A DNA stretch of 64,000 nt from Branchiostoma floridae. Its lineage: Eukaryota > Chordata > Leptocardii > Amphioxiformes > Branchiostomatidae. A program made the translations under genes and the position numbers. Every line of letters begins with the position of its first letter. Position 1 is the stretch's first letter. The DNA lies in NCBI RefSeq assembly GCF_000003815.2, contig NC_049980.1, forward strand, positions 14,240,405-14,304,404, in the 5' to 3' direction. Shown here piece by piece: positions 23,301-32,956 of this stretch. A model generated the notes under the pieces. The model was not told the DNA's origin. It saw only the letters and a program-made list of their open reading frames with translations, and did no database searches.

Positions 23301-26300
23301 ACATCCCTTATACACTTCACTCTGTGACTGCATGCAACTCTCTCTGTTTCTCTGTCTGTCTGTCTGTCTCTCTCTTTCTCTCACACACACACTACATTAG
23401 TCTACTTTAAATCATCTATTCTCACTCTGAGTTTCTCTTGTTCTCTGCCTCTCTTTCGATTTTAATCTATTGCCCATTTTGATTTTCTTTGTTAATTTTG
23501 CGTAGGTACTTGGAGGAAGTGACAAAGTGTATCAAAGATGAGGAGGACAGGGGCGGACGGACGCTCGTACACTGCCTAGCGGGGATCAGTCGATCTGCGA
23601 CCGTGTGCCTGGCCTACCTTCTGAAGTACCGCCACATGTCGCTAGCCGGTGCTTATATGTTCCTGAAGCACAGCAAAGTATCCACACTGACAATCATTGG
23701 ATCATCCTCATTAGTGATGGGGGCAGTGCCGAAGTCGCGCGGTGGAAGCCGAGTCCCAGCAATGGCTATAAGGGTGGGTGGGTGGGGAAAGAAAAGCGCT
23801 TCCCCTCCTCACAACGCTCTATCCACTTTTCCCACTCGCTACAGGTCGGCCCCACTTTGCTCTTCGGCACTAGTATTATGGATTTCTCCAGATGAAAGCC
23901 AGTATGGATTATACACCCGTCTTACATAGTGTAATTCATCCGCTCTTTCTTTCATTGTCACCTGTTCATGTGCCAGGTCTGCCCCACCTTGCACTTCTGA
24001 GCTGCGGATGTCTCCGGGAGAATGGCAGAAGGGATTATGCACGCCGCCTTATATGGTATTATTTGATCACATGATTTCGGCTGACCAATGATCGTGCAGT
24101 GTGAATAGCAAAGTATCCACACTGACAATCATTGGATCATCCTCATTAGTGATGGGGGCAGTGCCTCCGTCGCGCTGGCTCCTCCCAATGTCCTGCAATA
24201 GGCATAATCACTGCTTTCCCATACTTTCACATGAAAGTATCTCTCCCCATCCTCATTATCCCCTTCCTTATTATCCCCATTCTTATCCCCTTACTCAATC
24301 GACCATCATGCACCGCCACCACCGCACCCGTGCTTTGCGAACCCATGTAGACAGGATTGGCTGCACTGTTCTTCGGCCAACTTCCTAGTTTGAGATGTAC
24401 TGTTGCCATCTCAGTCTCAAAATGCTGAATGGCAAATAACCCCTCTGGTCTGCAGTGTCAAAGTATTTCTCTTATCTTTCTGTAATTGTTTGCCAAGTTT
24501 CTGCACTATACAATACCGTAGAAAGCACACACACATTGCACCTATGCATTTTACTTCCCAGCTTAGTGTGTCTGGCTTTTCATACCCTCTTACGTTTTAT
24601 ACAGGTAGCAGCTCCAAGCCTCATTCTGTTCCTAATTTAAATGCTTCTACCCTTTCTTTTGTTGGCTGTGATGCCTGGGAGAACCTCTTGCAGATTTCCC
24701 TATCTAATTTCCGTATCGCTGCTCCATCTTGGTCAATTCAAGTATCATTACTTCTATTTTCTTCTTACTTATACTTAGCCCAACTGAATTCCCATTTACT
24801 GAAAAGTCTTCACTGAGGAGAACCAGGTCATCTGCCAAGTCTGCGTGTTACCATACTTGTGCCCTTAGGAAAGGCACTTTACACGGCTTTTCTCAGGTGA
24901 AAATGAGTACTTAGCTTCGGCTAGGGCCGTCACTCAGATAGGGCGTTAATGGAGGTCCCCTGTCTGGGGACAGCCATATCCCGGGCACGTCAAAGAACCC
25001 ACCACACGTGCGCTGTGAGTGGTTCAAAACCTACAGTTGCCACACCTGGGGCAATTACTGTCGTATTGAGGTCACTTGAGTGGCGCCAAATGGCAGCTCG
25101 CTCCAAACCCTTGCGATTGAGCCCGGCCTATTGTAAGCTTCTCGCACATCAATCCCTTGCTGCCAAGAGAGAGTAGTCGGCCTACCCCATTAAATGACAA
25201 GATAACAGTAACCATAACAGGTCCAAATCCTCGAACTGCCCACGTCTGAACCATGGTATTCTCTAATCTCATAACCCCGTCTATTACAGGTCCACCGAGG
25301 AGTAGTGACAAGATACGTTCTTACCTAATACATGACACGTAAAGACACTAAACCATTCTGAGAGTTCTCCAATATGTAGTCTTACAGCACACTCCCTCCC
25401 ATTGCGAATTCCTTTATCACACATGTTAGTTTCTCTGGAATACCATAGTGTAAACTTGTACGGCGATCACAGTGTAGGCCTGTGGAATATCATTGGCCTT
25501 TCGAAGTCCCCTTATGCGGTGAATGGTGAGAGGTTTATTACGGGCAACCTAGTTTCCAACATTTGTCCCAAGACCCATATCTAATATACCTTGCTCACCA
25601 TGCAATTATACATAGGTACATTCAACAATCCCAGATCACTCTTCAATACGTGCACTCTGCAATGCAACCGATGAGGACTTTTTCCCTACGTTAAGTCCTC
25701 ACAGAGCCGAGTGAACTTCTAGTCACGAGACACTGTGTCCCTTTTACGTGATCGTGCTTCCCAAGTCACGTGCACCTTGAGTGCTGAGTCATCAAATTTG
25801 AAGTTTGGTGGAGCGGCCGTATTGATGCTCATGATCTCAAATTCCCTTGCATTGATTTCCAATCCGACTCTCCATGACTGACGTCTATTGTCTCGTTACT
25901 TGTTGTAGCTCCTCTTCACTATTCTCTATAAAGGCGATGTCGTCAGCAAAGATTTAATGACCTCTAAACTCCTGAGGTTGTGACCTCTTACGTAACAATA
26001 AAATATGCATATATACAGACCTCACTCCCTCTGTGAAGTCATCGGCGCCATGTTGGATCACAACACATGCTCGTACAGTACACGACGATGACATTGGTTA
26101 ATTTGATTAACCTCCAATATGGTCACCGGGGAACTCATATCTTAATTACCATGACACACCTGCATCGTGGCGCCTGCCCAAGTCTATCAACTGATACCCC
26201 TGGGTATACACCTCGATACCAATTGTATCAATCCTGCCATTGCCAAATTGCTCACCTAACACACTAAATACGTCTATTTCATTCACGTAGCCCTTATATC

Positions 26301-29300
26301 CATCATATGAATGCCGGCACGGTCGCCGACACTTTCATTCACGTAAGCCTATGGTGGATGACTTACCTCCTGCACGTAACGCCTGTGAAACTCTTGTCTC
26401 ACGTTCATTACGTACCACATATCTTGTGTGACGTGAGATTATCCAACCTCTGCACACCCGGTGTGATAAAACTGATATAGCGTCCCAGACGCAATATATC
26501 CAATCTCAGCACACCCAGTGTGCTCGCTGCAAACTGCCATAGTCAAAGCTAAGGCCTAAGCAGCAACATAACTTACGTCCCAGACGTAAGATATCCAATC
26601 TCAGCACACCCAGTGTGCTCGCTGCAAACTGCCATAGTCAAAGCTAAAGCCTAAGCAGCAACATAACTTACGTCCCAGACGCAAGATATCCAATCTCAGC
26701 ACACCCAGTGCGTGTGCTCGCTGCAAACTGCCATAGTCAAAGCTAAGGCCTATTAAAGCAGCAACATAACTTACGTCCCAGACGCAAGATATCCAATCTC
26801 AGCACACCCAGTGTGCTCGCTGCAAACTGCCATAGTCAGAGCTAAAGCCTAAGCAGCAACATAACTTACGTCCCAGACGCAAGATATCCAATCTCAGCAC
26901 ACCCAGTGTGCTCGCTGCAAACTGCCATAGTCAGAGCTAAAGCCTAAGCAGCAACATAACTTACGTCCCAGACGCAAGATATCCAATCTCAGCACACCCA
27001 GTGTGCTCGCTGCAAACTGCTGTAGTCAGAGAACGCCCGGCGTAAGGGGACCAACAGCAAAGCAGCCGACGTCACGAGCTGGTTTCCTCGAGCAGTGTTA
27101 ACTCAATCAACCAGGTGCATACGCGCGCCACGTGTGCACAATCTACCGACGTCCCATCCACATGCAAATTTTATGGCGCCGCTCTCTGCTCCTGTAGGAT
27201 GGTAACTCTGGCGACAAAATCGCTGACTCAGGCTGGGAGTTATTGTGGTAGCTGTCGTTGCCATGATTCCCATGTCCGTCTGCCTGCTTGGGTTGTCGTC
27301 GTTGTTCTCATGTTGTCGTCGTTGTCCTCTCCTCTATGAAATAATTGTTGACTTCTGTGAAGATCTACAGTTTGATAACGACATAAGAACACCACACGTT
27401 AGACTTTGCTGCATTCCGCTCAAATGCAGCGCTACCCCCAACCCAAGCAAGCTTCCGCCACGCGAAGCTAGATCGGGCAACGTCGTGGACGCACGGGAAG
27501 CTCGACTTGAATTGTCCACCCAGCTACCATACTGAATACGTGAAACCCACCCGGAGACCCAAATCTAGACAGCACACTACCTCAGAAATGCAAATCAGCC
27601 CCATGTGCGCCCACCATCCACATTCTCGCCGACAACTCAAATGTGGAACAAATTGACAGCAAAATGCGAAAAAGACAATTCCCTGCACAAAGTGTTACCA
27701 CTGCGACACCCCAAACCTTTCAGGTGGAAACTGTGCTAAACTCTGCTTCATCAGTACACGTGGCGTAACGTTAGGGTTTCTCTGCACTGCTGCCAACACG
27801 ACCCTGCTTGTGTCTTCTTGCTGCGGATGTCTCCGGGAGAATGGCAGAAGGGATTATGCACGCCGCCTTATATGGTATTATTTGATCACATGATTTCGGC
27901 TGACCAATGATCGTGCAGTGTGAATAGCAGACCATGCGTGCTGCCCAATAAAGGATTCCACAGACAGCTGGAGCTGTTAGAAAGGCGCGAGAGAGGGAGA
28001 CACGGGGAGGAGGATGACACGAACGGGTCCTGCTCTCTAGTCAGCAGTCTTCCCGATCTAGACGACTGGGACTGATATCGATAGCTTTGTAGACCACTCG
28101 ATTCAGTTAACGATTGTCTACAGGTTAGATCATAGCCGATCTATAAGAGAAAAGTTGAAGCTTTAATTGTGTGCTGTGTCCAAAACTGGATTGGATACTG
28201 AGAATCAGTTCGCACTGCATCCATCCTATATTCTTCTTGCTCTAGCCCGTTACCCTTGCCGAATATTCTGATGTATTACTTGGTGAAAAGATCCGATGTA
28301 TAAAGTGCTGTGTATCTTTCCGACACTAAGTTCTGTACTGATGTCCACAAAACTATAGTCACAGTGCATGTGATTTGCATCATTTCTAGCTTTACGTCTT
28401 GATTCAGGAATCGGAGAAATGTTACATCTAATCGTACTTTTGAAAATTCGAGAGTACACAGCTATATAACTAAAAGGAATGCGTGTATTACAATGTAACT
28501 ATAAAATATAGCTATTATAGCAATATTCTGCATTGATACTTGTAATTTTTAATCAATGTCAGAATTTTAGACATACTAGTAAGTTTACTTACAAGTTGTG
28601 AGTGGACTTACACATGTGTACTATAAGAGACGTTATATACAGTTTGTAATAATCATGCAAATTTTGAAATGAAAAAGTGTCAGTGAGTTTTCATTCAGGT
28701 AACAAGCCGGTTAAAATGCGTGACTTGTGTTAATTTTTACTTGCTATTACAGATGCGATACTGGAGTATTATAATGTGGTTTACTGGGTATGCAAAACAA
28801 ACAAAATGCACGTCACAGGCTACATTGTAGTTTTATCCTGGGTAGTATCCTCTCACGATAGTTACCGGTGGCTCACCCTTTTGGTTGCCACCTTTTTTTA
28901 ACTTGAAGCATGACCTTTTGCACTGTAACATATAGAAAACTTAAACACGTACCCAACAGCTCTCCCTGTTGACACAGAGATAAGATAGAGACTGGGAAGA
29001 AGCCAAGGCTGGTGTGAAGCGTACAGTAGTGGCGCATCATCGGACTTGCCCCATCCCCAGGGTCGAAGGATGATGATGAATTTATAATGACATGCCTTTG
29101 CAGAAACAGGCGCCTATGCACGCACTTGCCAATGCCCAAGATCAGATATGAGTACTTTGGTTTGGTGGTTAGGGTTCTTGACTTGTTCTAGGTCCGAATC
29201 CCTACTAGACCCTGGTGTTGTGCCCTTTGGAGAGGCCGAACTCAACTCAGGCAAAATTGAGTACCTATTTCGATTTTTGGGTCGTGTTTGATGACAGACA

Positions 29301-31038
29301 GACTTCGAGCATGTTAATGAACCCACCATATTCATATTGAGTGAGTATGGACCCATTCCGGTGTGGGTGAATCTAACCTTACAGTCACTTCATGATAGTA
29401 TGTACCGTTGAAAGTCGGTTATGCGCAATAAACAACTGTAGGACAGAGGGAAACCAAAAGGTCCTTGCAATTGATTCATTTCAATGAAAAGTAGAATCTT
29501 AAAAAGATAAAAGGGTATCTTAGATAGGCAATACTTCTGACAGTGCTTTAGCATTTACATAAATTTGACCGATAGAGGCCCCTACAAATTGTAATATCAT
29601 CATATTATTGAACTTTCGTTTAAAAAACGACAAAATATTGTTAACGCAAACAAACAAACCAGGGAAAATGTTACAAAATGCGAAAGATTTACGTCAGACA
29701 TTACACCCTGGTACCATTTGGTTTCTGTATAAACTAGTAAAATATAAGCTCAACTAGGTTAACCTGTTGTTTGGAACCAGTTTTAGCTATCAAATCTATG
29801 TACAACTGACAAGTTTTTCTACTTTCTCCTCGTGATAGATATAGCAAAAATAAGGAGAACTGTACAATAAATAGAATGTTGATCTATGTGATTGTTCTTA
29901 CAGTTCTTCTTCAAAGCGCGTTACATTCTCGGAGGAGAGCTTTACAGTCTAGGAGACATCGAAAATGGAATCTTGCGGGCAAACTCAAAGTGCTGGTACT
30001 GGCCGTTTAGACCGTTTTCAAAAGAAGACCCAAGACTGGTGTGTGCAGTCCTGGATACAGATCCACGAATCCACTTTGCTCTTGTGTGTGGGGCACGAAG
30101 TTGTCCCGCCATTTGCTGCTATACTTCAGAGGTATTAATTCTTAAGTTGGCATTACTCTATTGTTGCTTCTCAGGCTTGATTACATTAACTTATCATTTA
30201 TGGCCTTTGATACTTCTTTGTAAAATGAAGATATTTTTTGGTGTGCGTTTGCGTGTGTCTATGTGTGCGTGTGCGTGTGCGTGTGCGTGTGTATGTGTGC
30301 ATGTACGTGTGTTACAAATGTATTTGTCTTTTGCATACGTTATCGGTTTTATGTTATTATTGGTGCGTTTATATATGTACCTCAGTGTTATTCTTCTCTA
30401 TTTCTTTTTGTTAGGCCTAGGTGGCCGCCATAGTCTTGTTGATGTTTCTGCCACACACTTGTGTGACTCATATTTGCACTTGTCCAATCAACATTTCAGA
30501 GTTCTTTTAAAAGTTAACAAGAGCACAAAACTCCATGTTCCGCAGGACATTGACACACAGCTGGACATGGCGACAGATGCGTACCTAGAGGGACACGACG
30601 GGTGCCAGGTGGATGTTGAAAACAAGGTTGTCACCCTGAGCAGGATCTTCAAGTGGTACAAAGAAGATTTTGGGGCATCCAAATCACAGGTACAGATTAC
30701 CATGAACAAGTACACACTAATTGAAACATAATGCCATCTAATAGCACGTGACAATACATTGTTACCAGTGATGCCTAGCTGCAGTGTTCAATAGAAGCAG
30801 TCAGTGCCCTGTTTGCCAGCGCAGGAATCGTACTTGTGGCATGTGAACAAAAGTCATCGAAATGAATATTTCCAGAGTAATACGCCCCCCCCCCCCCTGT
30901 TCTCTCTAGGTGCTCCAGTGGATATATAACCACATGGGGCATGGTGAAAAGCGGCAACTGCTGGGTGACCTGCTGGAGGAGGGGACGTGTCAGGTCACGT
31001 ACATGAAATACGACTGGGCATCGAACGGGAGGATGTAA
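17391..31038 (+). CDS. glutaredoxin-DEP-DUF547 domain protein, 9 exons
   Basis: Exons: 17391-17630, 19213-19309, 20016-20186, 20647-20826, 21292-21365, 21508-21705, 29904-30131, 30546-30689, 30910-31038. Phases agree and give 486 residues. Residues 1-95 are a glutaredoxin fold with active site C19-P-S-C22, the cis-Pro segment SMPQIF and the glutathione-binding GGYDDL. Residues of about 115-225 form a DEP domain (GLIQTHRRGIMLYRKTF, then AVGEELLRRKFIRR). Residues of about 265-440 are DUF547 (FFINIYNCIVIHW, GGELYSLGDIENGILR, DPRIHFALVCGARSCP, LSRIFKWYKEDFG). The domain order suggests a redox- or membrane-linked regulator; no biochemical role is known to me. The exon 4 acceptor (AATAAAG/AT) is weak but is the only in-phase choice seen. 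A separate gene lies inside intron 6. Confidence 0.88.
17700..17925. mobile_element. degraded MITE in intron 1
   Basis: The segment contains GGGTCACACAAATCTAATTTTGGTCGCT near its right end and GTTGAGCGATCT/AGATCGCTCAAC inverted words near its left. It matches the family of the elements at 15618-15849 and 32705-32943. Ends are imprecise. No coding content is present. Confidence 0.45.
22452..28075 (+). CDS. DUSP14/18-like dual-specificity phosphatase, coding sequence interrupted by transposable elements
   Basis: Exons: 22452-22786, 23135-23281, 23506-23674, and a terminal segment 27926/27929-28075. The first about 105 residues are Lys/Arg-rich and unrecognised. The DSP domain follows: GLFISNR, HGITQIINM, LHFPIEDF (candidate general acid Asp) and the signature HCLAGISRSAT (nucleophile C184, R190). 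The family's last helix region (RP..LPNKGFHRQLELLE) is found only after 4.25 kb of inserted repeats at 27929-28050, ending with the stop at 28073. Without the insert the reading frame is continuous through S217 into RPC. With it, no GT-AG or GC-AG pair I tried restores the frame. The gene lies wholly in intron 6 of the glutaredoxin-DEP-DUF547 gene, same strand. It may be an inactive allele or may use a non-canonical intron. Confidence 0.75.
23679..24106. mobile_element. short inverted-repeat element, tandem copy A
   Basis: The left end TATCCACACTGACAATCATT and the right end AATGATCGTGCAGTGTGAAT are imperfect inverted repeats of about 22 bp. It starts three bases after phosphatase codon AGC plus AAAG. 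Its first about 50 bp and last 106 bp are repeated in the longer neighbour B (start at 24114; end at 27820-27925). It looks like an internally deleted (MITE) derivative of B. The middle carries no coding sequence. Confidence 0.7.
24745..24850 (-). mobile_element. non-LTR-type reverse transcriptase fragment 1
   Basis: On the minus strand this reads LADDLVLLSEDF, then GLSISKKKIEVM. These are the catalytic xADD box and the downstream G-L-x-(I/L)-x-x-x-K-(T/I) box of reverse transcriptases, with the spacer between them shortened. Stops and frame breaks surround it. It is a dead fragment. Confidence 0.6.
24867..25020. repeat. SINE-like dispersed repeat, copy 2
   Basis: It repeats the core of copy 1 (GAGTACTTAGCTTCGGCTAG, GGGCGTTAATGGAGGTCCC, CACGTCAAAGAACCCACCAC). 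The segment GGAAAGGCACTTTACACGG lies just upstream, as in longer members. It is nested in inverted-repeat element B. Confidence 0.65.
25790..25960 (-). mobile_element. non-LTR-type reverse transcriptase fragment 2
   Basis: The minus strand encodes IFADDIAFIENSEEELQQV, then a stop and frame change, then VGLEINAREFEIMSIN and NFKFDDSALK. The order (catalytic FADD box, helix, GLxIN box) matches LINE-type reverse transcriptases. It is broken by at least one frameshift and is related to, but distinct from, fragment 1. Confidence 0.65.
26481..27030. repeat. 95-bp tandem repeat, about 6 copies
   Basis: Units beginning CGTCCCAGACG start at 26481, 26576, 26671, 26774, 26869 and 26964. That is four intervals of 95 bp and one of 103 bp, the longer caused by two small insertions. 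Each unit contains CTGCAAACTGCCATAGTCA and CAGCACACCCAGTGTGCTCG, the latter with a CACACC/GTGTGC imperfect dyad. The copies are very similar, so the expansion is recent. No open frame is conserved. Confidence 0.9.
29145..29375. repeat. SINE-like dispersed repeat, copy 3 (diverged)
   Basis: The left part GGTGGTTAGGGTTCTTGAC ... GGTCCGAATCCCTACTAGACC resembles a tRNA internal promoter (the B box normally contains GGTTCGAATCC). The right part keeps TGAGTACCTATTTCG and GTTAATGAACCCACC from the shared core. It lies in the last part of intron 6 of the glutaredoxin-DEP-DUF547 gene. Confidence 0.5.
30238..30312. repeat. GTGTGC microsatellite
   Basis: An interrupted (GTGTGC)n/(GT)n tract lies in intron 7 of the glutaredoxin-DEP-DUF547 gene. 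It accounts for an apparent reading-through of the exon 7 frame, which is not coding beyond 30131. Confidence 0.8.
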
Positions 31039-31600
31039 TTACTAGTACATAAATGAACGGACGAAGTAAAATAACGCAAGGTGGCCTAGCTAAAGGTTCA
31101 CAAGTTAGGCACTTTTAATGTCGACAATCCAGTTAGCCTAATCAAACATTTAACAAAAACGCCCCTTCAGTTCCAGAGCGAGCTGCTAGAGGATCCAAAC
31201 CTATATCACTTCTTTATTCTCTCGTCACAAAAGTAATGTAATGAACATAGCTTTATATGATTAATTTGATAAGTATTGATACAAACTGGTAAAATACACA
31301 TCAATGACCGAATGCTGAATACCAGAGGCTAGAAGATCCATTTACCGCTTCGATATTATACAGATCAGTAACAGAGGAAAAAGTCTCTTTCAAAAGTCAC
31401 TAACAATATTCGGTGGCATAAAAATGCGTACAGTACAAAAAGAGATATAGGTATACCGTCTAAAAATGTTGATGACATTCCATCTAAAACAGGCGTAGCT
31501 AAGTCGAAAAATAAAACGAAATACAATGGAATTTATTCTGAAGTGCATTGCATAATGGGCTATGTATATCGCACCTTGAATATTTAATGTTAACGTTATA
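31039..31600. other. 3' flank of the glutaredoxin-DEP-DUF547 gene
   Basis: No further exon was seen. A possible plus-strand poly(A) signal, AATAAA, lies near 31510. The assignment is tentative. Confidence 0.3.
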
Positions 31601-32271
31601 CAGTGAAACCTGTCCGAGCAACCACCTGGCGCAGGCAACCACCTGCCGTCAGAGGACACATTGAAACAGTCCCGTCCATTTTTACATAGTTAAGACCCCC
31701 TCGCAAGCAACCACCTGTCTTCCCCAACCGGCAACCACTTTTTTACAGTCCCAAATGGGCATTCAACCTGCCCCAACCAACCAAAATTGATTGACAGCAG
31801 CTAGCAGCCATTTTATTATAAAGAATTATGTACTAGGCACAGTTACCCTGGACTTCTTTTCTTCTTGTAAGGGAATATCAGTCAAGCATATTGACAATGT
31901 GCACCGTGCAAAATGATTATCAGTGAGAATTTTGACATACTGGTAGAGAAATTGAAAGCACTTGTTTGGGCTGTTCAAGGAAACAGACAACTACAAAATA
32001 AACATGTTTGATTGTTAGACAAACTCAGCTCTGATTGTTAAACAATGGTTTCTTGAAATTTGTTTACATAACAGCATGGGGATTGAAAACTTTGCATCTC
32101 TTGTAGATATGTTTCCTGAGAACTAACTGAAAGGTGTACTAGTATATCATGCAAACCGTATCATTTATCATTTTTGTTCGCCAACCAACCAACTTGTCGG
32201 GAGCAACCACCTGTCCTCAGCAACCATTTTTGCTCGGTCCCTTGAGTGGTTGCTCAGGACAGGTTTGACTG
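31601..32271. mobile_element. 671-bp MITE with CAGTGAAACCTGTCC termini
   Basis: The left end CAGTGAAACCTGTCCGAGCAA pairs with the right end TTGCTCAGGACAGGTTTGACTG. Both ends are flanked by TA, the target duplication of Tc1/mariner-type elements. Multiple GCAACCACCTG words lie near the left end and AGCAACCACCTG near the right, forming subterminal repeats. No transposase is present. A related end-like word (CAGTCAAACCTGTACAAGAG) occurs at about 12301. Confidence 0.8.
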
Positions 32272-32704
32272 TACCCTTTTCATATACATTCGTACTAAAG
32301 CTAGGAGTGACCTTTACTTACAATTGTATAAACCGACATTTATGAATATATTAAGTATACGTTTCGCCTTGCATGCATATTTGAAACTCATACGATTATG
32401 CGAAATATCTGTATCATGGCCAGATTGATTTTGCATGCAATTAACAAACAGGTTTTGAATATGTTACAACAATTATCTTAACACGCAGTACATGATGTAT
32501 TTGTCTCTCTTCTAGTCTATTCTCTGCGCTGCGTTTTATGACCAATACATTTTCGGTCGTAGGTGTGGTTCTATTAAAGTACATTTTCTTGTATACTCAA
32601 AGTTATTTTATATAATTGTTTTATGATAAACAAAAGTATCTGTACACAAACACTATACCATCACGTGTCCAGATCCACGTCTATCGTCCACGGCTGTTAA
32701 CTTA

Positions 32705-32943
32705 CACCCCTTATCCACAGACACTGCAACCGCGCCGTGACCACTGAGTGACCAAAAACTTGCTAAACGAATTTCATAGATAAGGAACGAACATTTTTAT
32801 GCTTTTGTGTTTAGTTCTATATCCGTTGTCTCTTAAACCATACTTTTGCATCACTGCATCACATTCCAATTACGAAATCAGGGTCACACAAATTTAGGTC
32901 GCTGAACGATCGCTTTGCCATCGCCGTCTTGCCGAAAGGGGAC
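32705..32943. mobile_element. MITE copy at the receptor gene's 3' end
   Basis: The left ACCCCTTATCCAC and the right GCCGAAAGGGGACC, with internal CACTGAGTGACC and GGTCGCTGAACGATCGC, match the family seen at 15618 and 17700. It ends only about 14 bp beyond the stop codon of the minus-strand channel gene, so it forms the beginning of that gene's 3' untranslated region. Confidence 0.5.
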
Positions 32944-32956
32944 CTTATGGTAGGAA

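Larger units (their letters stand above)
24114..27925. mobile_element. long inverted-repeat element, tandem copy B, with nested debris
   Basis: Its ends are the same as copy A's, and its last 106 bp appear base-for-base the same as 24001-24106. Inside lie a SINE copy, two minus-strand reverse-transcriptase fragments and a 95-bp tandem array. I see no transposase, so it is either non-autonomous or a composite that grew by nested insertion. The junction with A is the same AGCAAAG that begins A, so A and B read as tandem repeats of one unit. Confidence 0.65.

Noticed and set aside
26481..27030. CRISPR-like array
   Set aside because: The whole 95-bp unit is repeated without unique spacers, in a eukaryotic intron. 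It is a tandem satellite.
23672..27931. Ordinary GT-AG intron in the DUSP-like gene (AAA/GTATCC to TAG or CAG before ACC)
   Set aside because: Both acceptor choices shift the frame and reach a stop within a few codons, losing the conserved C-terminus that is plainly present in another phase.
29892..30731. Single 279-codon frame through 30131-30545
   Set aside because: The middle is an intron containing a GT-rich microsatellite. DUF547 similarity resumes only at 30546, and good donor and acceptor sites bound the gap.
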